48,358 nt of DNA from Chloroflexaceae bacterium (GTDB lineage Bacteria > Chloroflexota > Chloroflexia > Chloroflexales > Chloroflexaceae): NCBI GenBank assembly GCA_025057155.1, contig JANWYD010000024.1:1-48358 (forward strand), written 5' to 3'. Position numbers and translations under genes: made by a program. How positions within the stretch are numbered: the first letter of the stretch is position 1; every line of letters starts with the position of its first letter. This document shows positions 18,479-27,441 of the stretch, piece after piece. The notes beneath the pieces were generated by a model that had not been told where the DNA came from, did no database searches, and saw only the letters and a list, made by a program, of their open reading frames with translations.

Positions 18479-19414
18479 TCACCTCCCCAGCGCCTCCTGC
18501 GGCGAGCGCGCAATCGTCACCCCCTCAAGGGTGATGCCCAGGTGGGTCAGGGTAAGCGCCACGCTGGCCGAGACGCCGGTAAGCACGACCTGACAACCGA
18601 GCAGTTCCAGGGCGCGGGTGGTATTGCCCAGCGCCAGGGCCACCTGGTCGTCCACCTGGGGAACCCCGCTAATATCGAGGATCACCCGGCGCGCCCGTTG
18701 CGCGCTGACCTCCTGGAGCAGGCGCGTGGTAAGCGCCTGGGCGCGGCGTTCGTCGAGCGCGCCGACGAGCGGCGCCAGCAAAATGCCCTCGGCCAGCCGG
18801 ATCACGGGGGTCTCCAGGGTGGCGACCAGTTCGAGCAGACGTTGTTGCTCCGCGTTGCGCCGCGCCAGTTCGGCAGCCTGGGCAACCAGGTCACGTTCAC
18901 GCTGTTCAGCCTGCGCGCGGGCCTCCTCCGCTTCGCGCTTTGCCGCTTCCAGACGCCATGCGTTGTCAACCGCCAGGCGACTGAAGGTCATCCCGCCGAT
19001 AATGAACAAAAAGGTGATGAGATCAAGCGGGTCAAGGTAGAGCGCGCCTATGCGATAGACAAAGGCAGCCAGCACCGCCAGCGCGCTCCCCAGCACCCAG
19101 AGGGGGCCGGCAAGCACCAGTGCCATTGCGGGAACGGCGTAGATCACGTGGTTAAAGCCGTCACGCAAAAACTCATCATCTGTTCCGACGGCGACAACCA
19201 CAGTCATGAAAACTAGCAGCGCGTAGCGGGCCTGATCCCAACCGCGCCAGTAAGCAAACCAGAGACCGCCACTGAGCGCAAGCGCCACGAGGGCCTGCGC
19301 GAGCACTTCCCAGTGAGGATAGAACAGGGAAACAAACACTAGCGTTATGGCTGACAGCGCGGTAGTCAGCCCGAACACGCCGTAATTGATCTGGCGCTGG
19401 GTGAGTTGGAACAT
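18479..19414 (-). CDS. Membrane protein with coiled coil and C-terminal STAS domain
   Basis: A 311-residue protein. About five to six membrane helices occupy residues 8-150, followed by a coiled coil (about 155-195, rich in AEEARAQAEQRERD) and a STAS domain (about 205-311) similar to RsbR/RsbS-type sigma-factor antagonists, with ILDISGVPQVDDQVA in the core. The residue after VILDISG that is often a phosphorylatable Ser/Thr is not obvious (V-P-Q-V-D). ATG 19414 has GGGAGG at about 7 bases. It lies downstream of, and is similar to, the next STAS protein in the same direction. It probably relays a membrane signal to a stressosome-like or partner-switch system. Confidence 0.83.
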   Translation of the reverse strand: MFQLTQRQINYGVFGLTTALSAITLVFVSLFYPHWEVLAQALVALALSGGLWFAYWRGWDQARYALLVFMTVVVAVGTDDEFLRDGFNHVIYAVPAMALVLAGPLWVLGSALAVLAAFVYRIGALYLDPLDLITFLFIIGGMTFSRLAVDNAWRLEAAKREAEEARAQAEQRERDLVAQAAELARRNAEQQRLLELVATLETPVIRLAEGILLAPLVGALDERRAQALTTRLLQEVSAQRARRVILDISGVPQVDDQVALALGNTTRALELLGCQVVLTGVSASVALTLTHLGITLEGVTIARSPQEALGR

Positions 19415-19459
19415 GCTTGTCCTCCCGTACTCGCTACCAGGAGCATCCAGCAGGTTCCT

Positions 19460-19606
19460 GGACACGAATGGTCGGGGAAGAGGGTTTCTGAAAGGGCGCA
19501 GTTCTCCCAGATCCTCCCATTCAAGAACTTGCCGAATGCGCCACGAATGCTGCAATGGCACGTCGTCTCCGCGGGGACGAAGGGGCGCAGCCTCTGCGTG
19601 GCTCTC
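19460..19606. repeat. Dispersed GGTTTC/GAAGGGCGCAG-type intergenic repeat
   Basis: The segment about 19466-19515 (GGGGAAGAGGGTTTCTGAAAGGGCGCAGTTCTCCC in pieces) resembles stretches at about 23640-23690, 27497-27545 and 46590-46632. It occupies the leader between the two STAS genes. No gene is seen. Confidence 0.45.
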
Positions 19607-21178
19607 CTACAAGGATACGTGTCGCTGGAGTGCTAATGCGCTCTGCAAATCGCTTTCGGTGTGGATGTGGCTGAGGTCGAGCCCGAGGTTGACGATCGAT
19701 TGCGCGACCTCAGGGCGGACACCGACCAGAGTCGTACTGGCGCCAAGCAGACGCGCCGCCTGCACCACGCGAACCAGCCCCTGGGCTACCTGCGCGTCCA
19801 CGCTCGGCACCCCGGTAATGTCGAGCAACAGTCGGCGGGCACGGCTCGCTTCGATCCGCTTGAGGGCATGCTCCTGGACCTGCACCAGGCGGGCGCTATC
19901 AAGGACTCCGACCAGTGGCATAACCAGGGTGTCGTTACCAACCGGCAGAACCGGCACGCTCATCTCGCGAATTATGTCGCGTTGCTGCTCGATGGCGTTG
20001 AGCAATGCCGCCTGATCGGCGGCGTGTCGTTTGACATCTTCCAGCGCCAGGGCGAGTTCGGCGGTGCGCTGGTTGACGCGCCGTTCCAACTCGTGATTGA
20101 TCTGCTCCAGCATCCGTTGCGCCTGCATACTCTCCTGTCTGGCGAGTCGTTCGGCGCGGAGGGCCCGTTCCTGGCGTACAACCAGTACACCGGTGAGAAC
20201 TGTAGCGATGATGATCAACGGACTGTGTCCGATCTCCCAGTCTGCAACCGCAGAGACGAAAAAGACGCCGAACCCAAAGGCAATGGTCAGGTACGGCAGC
20301 CACGCCAACATATCGTGTGACGTGTTCGATACCGATGCGGTCACGGCCCCTGGCTCAGCAGCGTACCAGGAGTGATAGCACGCGCCTGCGATCACGGTGC
20401 AGTAGCTCAGTGACCAGAGCGCGTTGGGCCAGGAAGTGTAGTCGTAGAGTTCCCGGAGCAGAAGCGATGCGTAGCCTATGGAGGCAATAACCGAGGCGAC
20501 AAAAGCGATAATCAAGATCCGCAGGGTAAGCTGACCACCGCCGGTTGCACCACGCAATGCTGCAACGGCCAGGCCGAAGATCACGGCAAGATCGCCTAGA
20601 GGGTAAGCCAGGGCCAGGACGAGTAACTGCCAGTTTTCGCCACCCTGGATCAGTTGCGGTTCCAGGACGAAATACTACAATCCCATAGCGCTGCTGAGCG
20701 TCACCAGCGCAACATCTAGCCAGAATGCGATGCGTGCGTCACGTTGCTGCGCGGCGCCGGGAAAGGTCAGGAGCGCGGCGAGCGCAAACGGGTAGAAGCT
20801 CAGATACGCTGCGTCGGCCAGCGATGGTGAGGGCACTTCTCCGATGGCAAGGGTGTAGCCAGTGGACAGTATTTCACCCAGCAGGCTCGCGCCATAGGCG
20901 CAACTCAACAGCAGCCAGGTCCGCCGTGCGTGTGGATCGAACCGTTGAGAAACGCCAGTGCGCAGCGCGAGCCCGACAACAGCCAGGGCTAGAGGAACGA
21001 AAAACACCGTGCTGATCACTTCGTGAAAGGCGGGGTTGCCCCAGCGGAAGGCAAGCCAGTGCAGATGGATTCCGGACCATACAAATGCAGCCAGCATAAC
21101 CCGGCCTTCCCAGGTGTACAGGCTGCGGTGGAGAATGTTTTTCCAGGAGAAACTTCCTGTGATAAATGATGAGGCCAT
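19607..21178 (-). pseudogene. 7TM sensor with STAS domain, interrupted by an in-frame TAG
   Basis: Read leftward from ATG 21178, codons 1-167 encode an N-terminal membrane sensor of the kind found in Chloroflexota GGDEF/kinase proteins (PSLADAAYLSFYPFALAALL). Codon 168 is TAG (20677-20675). The frame then continues without shift through YFVLEP, more membrane helices, a coiled coil and a C-terminal STAS domain with LLLDITGVPSVDAQVA, ending at 19607. The total is about 523 codons. Relatives usually have W-Y-F-V-L here, so a TGG to TAG change is likely. The downstream part could restart internally (for example ATG 20584, 325 residues) but would lack half the sensor. Sequencing error or readthrough are alternatives. 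The start is uncertain, with no good ribosome-binding site. Confidence 0.75.
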
Positions 21179-21780
21179 AGTTTGTAGTTGCGCGTTGTCG
21201 CGTGAGCAGTGTATCTGGTCGTGTCGTCTGGACATGAGTTCGCTGCGCAGCCTGTTGCATACCCGTTGGGGTAGGCACAGAGGCCGCAGCCTTCGTGCTC
21301 CGTTGGTTCCGCCCGCGGCAGACTCCTCGTGGTTTCGCCGGGCGCGCGTCTGCCGCGGGCAGAACGGCGGTTGTGGAGAGGCGGAGCCTCCCCGCCAACG
21401 GTAGCGTGGAATGTAAAACATGACGAGACTGCGTCTCGGCGGCGAGGCGAGAGTCTGCCGCCCCTGGCACGGTTTTCCCGTTCAGTACGGCGCGGTGCGG
21501 CCGCACCGTACCGAACCGGAGCTTTCGGACGGGCAAAGCCCCTCGAAGCCTCCATGCCCCTGCTATTCAAAGACTTCTGAATCGATTTGCCGCTCAGATA
21601 GTATATGCCTGAGGGTGTACCAGGCCGTGACCCTGGATATGATTCGCACCCATGTCACTCTCCTGGAGGGGTGCAGGAAGGCGCAGTTGCCCTGCGACCC
21701 GCTCTCGAGAGCCAGATCGGCGCGGTCTCGATCTCCTTACGGAGCGTGGCGAAAACATTACGCTATTCGGACTTCTTTTC
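21179..21780. other. Intergenic region with repeat copy and palindromes
   Basis: No real gene is seen. It contains the 21281-21400 repeat copy, a hairpin-like CGAGAC-TGC-GTCTCG at about 21424-21438, and the perfect 16-nt palindrome CGGTGCGGCCGCACCG at 21493-21508. It separates the leftward STAS gene from the rightward baeRF3-like gene. Confidence 0.5.
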
Positions 21781-21789
21781 TGCTATACT
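21781..21789 (+). promoter_or_regulatory. Extended -10 element upstream of the baeRF3-like gene
   Basis: TGC-TATACT (hexamer 21784-21789) is identical to the elements at 10515 and 36014. It lies about 167 bases before ATG 21956. Confidence 0.5.
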
Positions 21790-21955
21790 AGCATGACACC
21801 GTCAGAAAGACGGCTCGCTGGCTGCCTTGCGGAAGGGGAGGCAGCCTGTTTGTGCGCCTCTGGGTTTCCACAACTGGCCGCGCGGCGGGCGGTGGCCACT
21901 GCGGGCCTGTTCGGCGCGGCGGCCGCAAGGTGGTGTGAAACGAAAGGAGGGCCTG

Positions 21956-23164
21956 ATGCTGGAGTATCTGACGCGCGATATGTTCCTGGATCTCGCCAGG
22001 CCGGCAGCAGAAGGGTGCCTCTCGATCTATCTGCCGGTAGGCGACGCGGGCGGGCGGGCCGCGGCCAGTCGTCTGCGGCAGATCCTGCGTGGATTTGAGG
22101 AACATCTCGATGCCCGCAGCGGCGCTCCGGCGATGGTGGCCAACCACTTACGCGCGGCGCGGGAGCTGGTAGAGGAGCTGGCGCGCCAGACCAACAATCA
22201 CGCGGCCTGCGTCCTGTTCGCCTGGCCTGATCGCTCGGTCACGTATCGCGTCCCTGGCCCCGTGCCGGAGCTGGTGGTGCTGGGCCAGTGGCCCCATCTG
22301 AAACCGCTGGCGCCGCTGGTCACGGATCGCGCCGCGTACTATGTGCTCAGCCTGGGCAAGGCAGGCGTGCAACTCTTTGCCGGCAACGGCGCCGCGCTGG
22401 AGCCGCGCGAACTTCCCGGCGCGCCGTCCGGGCTTGATGAATTGCTGCAGTATGACGATTTCGAACCGCAGCGCCAGTTGCACCCGGGCGTACCCGGCGC
22501 GGGCGGCGAACGGGGGCCGGTGTTCCACGGGCACGGCGATGCGGCCGATGAGCTCAAGTCGCAGATCCAGCGCTACTGCCAGCAGATTGACCGTGCGCTC
22601 CTGCGCACCGTGCCCGAGACGCGCACGCCGCTGGTCCTCTGCGGCACGGCCTATGTGCTGGCAATCTACCGCGCCGTCAGCCGTTATCCGGCAATTTGCG
22701 ACAACGCGATTGTCGGCAGCCCGGCCCGGCTGACTCTCACCGAATTAGGGGCGCGGGCGTGGGAGATCGTGCGTCCCGATCCAACGGAAGAGCGGCGCGC
22801 AGCGCGCGAACGCTACGAAGCCCTCGCGGCGCGCAACAATCACCGTGTCGCCGCGACCCTGCGCCTCGTTCTGCCGGCAGCCGTCGCCGGTCAGGTGGAT
22901 ACGCTGCTCGTGGCCCTCGATCGCGAGCAGTGGGGGCGGTACGATCCGCAGACGGGCGAAATGGCGTTCCACGCAAAGCAGGAGATCGGCGACGATGATC
23001 TGCTCAACCTGGCCGCGGTGCTATCCATGCAGTGCGGTGCAACGGTGCATGCGGCGCCTGCCGGCGAGGTGCCAGGCGACGAGGGTTGCGCAGCCATCCT
23101 GCGCCCGGGGGCGGCGCCTGCCGATACCGTTGTTCCGGTTGGCACAGGGTTGGAATCGGCCTGA
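21956..23164 (+). CDS. baeRF3-like archaeo-eukaryotic release factor family protein
   Basis: A 402-residue protein that matches the bacterial archaeo-eukaryotic release factor 3 (baeRF3) pattern: CLSIYLPV near the N-terminus, an ACVLFAWPDRSVTYRVPGPVP strand region, HLKPLAPLV with AYYVLSLGK near 120-135, and PLVLCGTAYVLAIYR near 222. The family is distantly related to eRF1/Pelota and is predicted to act on stalled ribosomes or in defence-related translation control; no biochemical role is established. The GGQ-type catalytic loop of true release factors is not seen. ATG 21956 has a strong AAAGGAGG site. It is a single gene ended by the hairpin at 23181. Confidence 0.75.
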   Translation: MLEYLTRDMFLDLARPAAEGCLSIYLPVGDAGGRAAASRLRQILRGFEEHLDARSGAPAMVANHLRAARELVEELARQTNNHAACVLFAWPDRSVTYRVPGPVPELVVLGQWPHLKPLAPLVTDRAAYYVLSLGKAGVQLFAGNGAALEPRELPGAPSGLDELLQYDDFEPQRQLHPGVPGAGGERGPVFHGHGDAADELKSQIQRYCQQIDRALLRTVPETRTPLVLCGTAYVLAIYRAVSRYPAICDNAIVGSPARLTLTELGARAWEIVRPDPTEERRAARERYEALAARNNHRVAATLRLVLPAAVAGQVDTLLVALDREQWGRYDPQTGEMAFHAKQEIGDDDLLNLAAVLSMQCGATVHAAPAGEVPGDEGCAAILRPGAAPADTVVPVGTGLESA

Positions 23165-23180
23165 TGGCCGGGGCAGCCCG

Positions 23181-23207
23181 GCAGGGCAACCCTCGGGGTT
23201 GCCCTGC
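23181..23207. terminator. GCAACC-type 12-bp hairpin between convergent genes
   Basis: GCAGGGCAACCC (23181-23192) pairs perfectly with 23196-23207 around a TCG loop. It sits between the plus-strand baeRF3-like gene and the minus-strand NifX-like gene, so it can serve both directions. Confidence 0.75.
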
Positions 23208-23216
23208 ATAGTTCTA

Positions 23217-23600
23217 TTAATGCACCAATTCCGGATGGTCGTCCAGCGTCCCTGCCAGGAAGGCGGCGATGGCCTCGTCCACGCTGAGGATGGGGGTGCA
23301 GATGAGTTGCAGCCCGGCCTGGCGCACGCGCTGGCTCATCGGCGCGCCGATGCCGTTGGCGATGACGACCGCGCAGTCGGCGATAGGCGCCAGTATAGCA
23401 TCATGGTCGTGACCATGCTGGCGCTCGCCAACCTCGTCGAGGCCGAGCACATGCTGGCTGTGGCCGTGGCGCGCAGGTTTGGCGCGAATTTCGCGGGCCA
23501 CCTCGCGCCCCTCCGCGATGGTTACCACCACGTAGCTCTGCGCGCGCCCGAAGTGACGGCTTATCCGGGTTCCGTCGTTGCTCACCAGGGCGATGTTCAT
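23217..23600 (-). CDS. NifX/NifB-associated dinitrogenase cofactor-binding family protein
   Basis: A 127-residue single-domain protein starting MNIALVSNDGTRISRHFGRA, the hallmark of the NifX/NafY/NifB C-terminal (Fe-Mo cofactor-binding) family. A His-rich loop (HGHSQHV, QHGHDHD) near residues 44-66 is unusual and could bind metal. The core strand AVVIANGIGAPMSQRV is typical. Full nitrogen-fixation clusters are absent here, and many such stand-alone proteins occur in non-fixing bacteria, so a metal-cluster chaperone role is plausible but unproven. GGAGGAG lies upstream of ATG 23600. The Rieske gene lies upstream in the same direction, about 320 bases away. Confidence 0.85.
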   Translation of the reverse strand: MNIALVSNDGTRISRHFGRAQSYVVVTIAEGREVAREIRAKPARHGHSQHVLGLDEVGERQHGHDHDAILAPIADCAVVIANGIGAPMSQRVRQAGLQLICTPILSVDEAIAAFLAGTLDDHPELVH

Positions 23601-23924
23601 TCACTCCTCCATACACAGAACATCCGGTCGCCAGACCGAGAAAGAGGGTTTCGTGGAAGGTGCGGCTCTCCTACACCTTCCCGTCCAGACACGCGCCGGA
23701 TGGACTACTTGTCACGACTGATGTATCGTCCATTTCCTGCGGTCAGGTGTAAGGCGATGTATCTGTTCCAGGGGTTGCTCTTCGGGTGGACCTGACGGCG
23801 CAGCCGCCAGAACCACCCGAAGGTTTGGGGCTTGCCCCGAGAACTTCGCTCGAGACCTGGCGCGCCCCCCTGAATTGAGAGGCGATTCTTGCCCGACGTC
23901 TATCAGACCTGTGCGGTCTACAGG
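23601..23924. other. Intergenic DNA with dispersed repeat
   Basis: No gene is supported. 23636-23692 (GAAAGAGGGTTTCGTGGAAGG and following) is a member of the GGTTTC/GGAAGGGCGC repeat family. The rest shows nothing recognisable. Confidence 0.4.
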
Positions 23925-24287
23925 CTACAGATCCACAAACACTTCGCCCTGCTCCTCGGTGACCGGATAGGTGGTCAGAGGGGTTGGCTCCTTGCCCAGG
24001 GCGATCAGCGCGCGCGACCAGCCAGGGAGGCGCATGCCGCCAAGCCCGCGCACCCAGTCCAGGTTCTTGCCAGTGGTCATATCGAACTGCGAACCATGCC
24101 AGGAGCATGTCAGGGTACTGCCCTCGAGATGGCTGCGGTTTAGCGGCAGGTTGAGGTGCGGGCACAGCCCGTGGGCCGCATAGATCTTGCCATTGATCCG
24201 GGCCGCCACCAGGTTGATGTTCTGGCCGGTTACCTCGACCAGAGTGGCCTCAGGAAAATCGGCCGATGTGCCTATTTTGACGCGCAT
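23925..24287 (-). CDS. Rieske [2Fe-2S] ferredoxin-like protein
   Basis: A 120-residue soluble Rieske protein. Ligands are Cys42 and His44 (CPH) and Cys61 and His64 (CSWH), with the following GSQFD typical of the family. It lacks a signal peptide or membrane anchor and so resembles small Rieske electron carriers of dioxygenase or nitrite-reductase NirD type, rather than a bc1 subunit. AGGAGG lies 6 bases before ATG 24287. No oxygenase partner is adjacent, so its redox partner is unknown. It lies 108 bases downstream of the CAP-domain gene in the same direction. Confidence 0.9.
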   Translation of the reverse strand: MRVKIGTSADFPEATLVEVTGQNINLVAARINGKIYAAHGLCPHLNLPLNRSHLEGSTLTCSWHGSQFDMTTGKNLDWVRGLGGMRLPGWSRALIALGKEPTPLTTYPVTEEQGEVFVDL

Positions 24288-24395
24288 AGCGTGCCTCCTA
24301 TCTGTTGATGCTTATGCTGTATTTATGTGGGACCAGCCCAGATGGTTGGTTCCAGAGGGGAACCTGCATTGTTGTGTCTTCCAGGCCAGAGGATG

Positions 24396-25361
24396 CTACT
24401 CCGAAACCGTCGTGGCGCTGCTTGAGACCGTAAACGACCAGGTGTGCGTTTGCCCGTTTGCAGTAACCGAAACCGTGTAGCTCATGCCGGGCGTAAGCGG
24501 GCTGCGGGGAATCACGATGACAGCATCGCGGGCGTCGAGAATGACCCGACCCAGGGCCTGCTGCGCAGAATCAGCGTTCACATAGCTCGTTTCGTCGAAC
24601 ACGCAATGTGGAAGCGGCGTAGTGCCCTGCAGAAACGCCGAAGCGGCAACTGCAGGCGTCCGATCTCCAGGGCCGAGTTGCAGGATTATCGGCAGGCCGC
24701 TTGGAAGGCTGTAGCCCGGACAACTGGCGAGCGGATCGGGGTACTCGCCTTGATGTGCAGTCAGCGGGACAATCGCGCCATCAGCCGGCCATTGCACGGG
24801 AAAGGTTACTGAAGAAGGACGCCTGCCCAGCCCGCGGATCACGTCTAGTCCCGCTCCCATTTGCAGGCCGCCATCGGCCTCGCGATAACTCCCATAACCG
24901 GACTGCAGCAATTCGGGGTCAATGATGCCGATGGCATGAAAGGGGCCCTGCATCCACCTGTCAATGGCCCACGCATCCGTTGCGTTGATATCAGAATGAG
25001 CCACAAGATTGCTGGATTGGGCGGCGGCCAGACCTTCGGGGGTGTACCAGGGGTTGCCCGGATCTTCGGTGTGTTCGACGAGATCGTTCTTAACCGTATA
25101 ACGGGCGTGCAGGGTATTGCCATAGCTCCAACTTGGATTCTCGGTAACCGGGGGCAGTCTGGCTGTGGCTCGATGATAATTAACATAATCGAGCCAACTT
25201 CCCCGCAACGGGTGGCGGATTACCAGCGGCAGATGCACGAAGCTTGCAGACGAGGGTTGTTCCGTGCCGAAGACAGCGCCGCCTGGCAGGAGCAGAAGCA
25301 GGGCAAGCAGAGCAAGGAACCACCCGGTCACAACGACAATTGATTGCCTGAACCGCTGCAT
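24396..25361 (-). CDS. Secreted CAP (SCP/PR1) domain protein
   Basis: A 321-residue exported protein. The N-terminus has a basic MQRFRQ start and a long hydrophobic helix (about 8-32), acting as a signal peptide or anchor. The CAP domain (about 58-190) opens with LDYVNYHRATARLPPV and contains HARY and an EH pair (VEHTEDPGNP), consistent with the bacterial CAP His/Glu cavity, and GLQMGAG in place of the usual CAP box. A C-terminal Ig-like, beta-rich domain (about 200-321) ends with YTVSVTANGQTHTWSF. ATG 25361 is chosen because AGGGAGG precedes it. The longer frame upstream runs through the minisatellite at 25579. Function unknown; extracellular. Confidence 0.82.
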   Translation of the reverse strand: MQRFRQSIVVVTGWFLALLALLLLLPGGAVFGTEQPSSASFVHLPLVIRHPLRGSWLDYVNYHRATARLPPVTENPSWSYGNTLHARYTVKNDLVEHTEDPGNPWYTPEGLAAAQSSNLVAHSDINATDAWAIDRWMQGPFHAIGIIDPELLQSGYGSYREADGGLQMGAGLDVIRGLGRRPSSVTFPVQWPADGAIVPLTAHQGEYPDPLASCPGYSLPSGLPIILQLGPGDRTPAVAASAFLQGTTPLPHCVFDETSYVNADSAQQALGRVILDARDAVIVIPRSPLTPGMSYTVSVTANGQTHTWSFTVSSSATTVSE

Positions 25362-25578
25362 TGGCCCTCCCTGGGTGTGAGAGAATGGGTCGCTGGCAAG
25401 TATAGCGTTCCTGTTGATGAGTCGCAATGCAACGAGAGGATAATTTTCCACGCGGCGTCCTTGTGTATGTGACCCACGGGCGCCGGTCGCGCCCACGAGC
25501 GGCCGAGATACGCGGGGGGTAGATGACGGGGCGGCGGGGGGGCGGTAGAGACGGCCCGCCGGGCCGTCTCTACCGCGC

Positions 25579-25696
25579 CGATGGGCGAAATGACCCCGCC
25601 GATGGGCGGGTTGGCCCCCCCGATGGGCGAAATGACCCCGCCGATGGGCGGGTTGGCCCCCCCGACGGACGGAATGACCCCGCCGATGGGCGGGTG
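25579..25696. repeat. 42-bp minisatellite made of two 21-bp half units
   Basis: Copies begin at 25579, 25621 and 25663. Each 42-bp unit is CGATGGGCGAAATGACCCCGC followed by a related half CGATGGGCGGGTTGGCCCCC. The first two units are identical; the third is diverged at its start and truncated. The period is a multiple of 3, so open frames cross it on both strands, but no gene there is credible. It lies between the divergent CAP gene and exchanger gene. Confidence 0.85.
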
Positions 25697-25780
25697 GGCC
25701 TGCGGGGCCGAACGGGTGCGCCACCAATGCCGAACGCGTCCTCGGATTTATGACGGTTGCACCACACTGAAAGGTTCGTC

Positions 25781-26788
25781 ATGCTCACCTGGCTACTGTT
25801 CATTCTCTGTAGCGCGGCTGTACTCGTCGGCGGGGTGCAACTCTCGAAATACGGCGACATTATCGCGGAGAAGACCGGCATGGGTCGGACCTGGATCGGG
25901 GTGATCCTGCTGGCCTCGGTGACCTCGTTGCCCGAACTCTTCACCGGGTTCAGCGCCGTGGCGGTCTACCGGGTTCCCGACATCGCCGTGGGCGACATCC
26001 TCGGCAGTTGCATGTTCAACATTTTGATCATCGCGCTTCTCGACGCCCTTGGCGGCGCGGCGCCGATCACCGCGCGGGTCTACCAGGGCCAGATCTTGAC
26101 TGCGGCCTTCGGCATTCTAGCACTGGCACTGGTGTGCATCAGCATCGTGGCTGCCGGGAGCATCCCGGCCATCGGCTGGCTCAGCGTGGCCAGCGTGGCC
26201 TTCTTCGTCATTTATCTCTTTGCAATGCGCACCATTTTCATCTACGAGCAGCGCCGCATCGCGGCCTTCGTTGAAGAAGTGGCCGAGGCGGTCAACTACG
26301 AGCACGTCACCTTCCGCTATGCCGTGACGCGCTTCAGCCTCAACGGGGCGCTGGTGATCATCGCCGCCACCTATCTGCCCGGTCTCAGCGCGGAACTGGC
26401 GGCCATCACCGGTCTGGGTCAGACCTTCTTCGGCGCCATTTTTGTCGCCCTGATCACGTCGCTGCCCGAAGTGGTCGTCGCAGTCGCCGCCCTGCGGATG
26501 AACGCCGTGGATATGGCCGTGGGGAATATCTTCGGCAGCAATCTGTTCAATGTCGGGCTAATCCTGGCCCTCGACGATCTGTTGTACACCCCCGGCCCGC
26601 TGCTGGCCGGGGTCTCTACGAGCCATATGCTCGCCGCCATCGGCGCCATCGCGATGACAGCGGTGGCGGTGGTGGGCCTGGTCTATCGCCTGGAACGGAA
26701 AGCGTTCCTGGTCGCGCGGGACTCGCTGGGGATCATTGCGATCTACGTAGTAACGACGGCGTTGCTGTACAACACCCGCGGCGGGTAA
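25781..26788 (+). CDS. Ca2+/cation antiporter (CaCA family, YrbG-like)
   Basis: A 335-residue membrane protein with ten or so hydrophobic helices and the two inverted alpha-repeats of sodium/calcium exchangers: SVTSLPELFTGF with GDILGSCMFNIL in the first half, and ITSLPEVVVAVAA with VGNIFGSNLFNVGLI in the second. The acidic residue in each S-L-P-E is the ion-binding site of the family. Likely role: cation/H+ or Na+ exchange across the cytoplasmic membrane. ATG 25781 is preceded by AAAGG. The upstream ATG at 25757 lacks a ribosome-binding site. The gene ends at an imperfect hairpin shared with the convergent DJ-1 gene. Confidence 0.9.
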   Translation: MLTWLLFILCSAAVLVGGVQLSKYGDIIAEKTGMGRTWIGVILLASVTSLPELFTGFSAVAVYRVPDIAVGDILGSCMFNILIIALLDALGGAAPITARVYQGQILTAAFGILALALVCISIVAAGSIPAIGWLSVASVAFFVIYLFAMRTIFIYEQRRIAAFVEEVAEAVNYEHVTFRYAVTRFSLNGALVIIAATYLPGLSAELAAITGLGQTFFGAIFVALITSLPEVVVAVAALRMNAVDMAVGNIFGSNLFNVGLILALDDLLYTPGPLLAGVSTSHMLAAIGAIAMTAVAVVGLVYRLERKAFLVARDSLGIIAIYVVTTALLYNTRGG

Positions 26789-26818
26789 CGCAACCCGGAG
26801 AGTTACGCTACCCGCCGC
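26778..26818. terminator. 17-bp imperfect hairpin between convergent genes
   Basis: 26778-26794 pairs with 26802-26818 with two mismatches (GCGGCGGGTAACGCAAC against the complement of GTTACGCTACCCGCCGC). It overlaps the exchanger stop codon and lies 45 bases from the end of the DJ-1/PfpI gene, so it is a likely bidirectional terminator. Confidence 0.65.
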
Positions 26819-26862
26819 AGGTAAGCGAGGCAAGGGCGGGTTCACCGCGCATCAACAAGCGC

Positions 26863-27441
26863 TCAGGCCTCGATCTTCGTTCCGAGCACGGCCAGGAACT
26901 GGGCCAGCCACGCCGGATGGGCCGGCCAGGCCGGCGCGGTGACCAGGTTGCCGTCGGTGACCGCGGCGTGCATGGGGATCCCGGCATACTCGCCGCCGGC
27001 CAGTTCCACTTCAGGGCCGACGGCGGGGTAGGCCGAGACCTTGCGGCCCTTCACCACGCCTGCCGCGGTGAGGATCTGCGCGCCGTGGCAGATCGCGGCC
27101 ACGGGCTTGTTGGCGTCGAAGAAGTGGCGCACAATCTCCAGCACGCGCGGGTTGAGCCGCAGGTACTCCGGCGCGCGCCCGCCCGAAATCACCAGCGCGT
27201 CGTACTCTTCGGGGTTGATCGTCGCGAAGGTGGCGTTCAGCGCAAAGTTGTGGCCGGGCTTCTCGCTGTAGGTCTGGTCGCCCTCAAAATCGTGAATGGC
27301 CGTGCGCACGGTCTCGCCGGCCTTCTTGTCGGGGCATACCGCGTGCACCGTGTGCCCGACGGCCTGCAGCGTCTGGAAGGGCACCATGACTTCGTAGTCT
27401 TCCGCGTAATCGCCGACGAGTTGCAGGATCTTCCTGGGCAT
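26863..27441 (-). CDS. DJ-1/PfpI family protein
   Basis: A 192-residue single-domain protein of the class I glutamine amidotransferase-like superfamily. Cys118 in [10 protein letters not shown] is the conserved nucleophile-elbow cysteine and [13 protein letters not shown] precedes it as usual. Members include PfpI proteases, glyoxalase-like and deglycase-like enzymes and stress proteins; the exact activity cannot be assigned. An AAGGAGG site precedes ATG 27441. It is a single-gene unit between the exchanger and the 3HP cluster. Confidence 0.9.
   Translation of the reverse strand: MPRKILQLVGDYAEDYEVMVPFQTLQAVGHTVHAVCPDKKAGETVRTAIHDFEGDQTYSEKPGHNFALNATFATINPEEYDALVISGGRAPEYLRLNPRVLEIVRHFFDANKPVAAICHGAQILTAAGVVKGRKVSAYPAVGPEVELAGGEYAGIPMHAAVTDGNLVTAPAWPAHPAWLAQFLAVLGTKIEA

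Noticed and set aside
23391-23399. TGCTATACT on the minus strand as a promoter
   Set aside because: It lies inside the NifX-like gene and no gene start follows at a sensible distance.
25579-25696. CRISPR array or a proline-rich small gene
   Set aside because: The units are contiguous without spacers, and the frames crossing them have no ribosome-binding site or domain.
25362-25727. N-terminal extension of the CAP-domain protein through the minisatellite
   Set aside because: The extension would encode repeated HRRGH units produced by the repeat, and a signal-like start with AGGGAGG exists at 25361.
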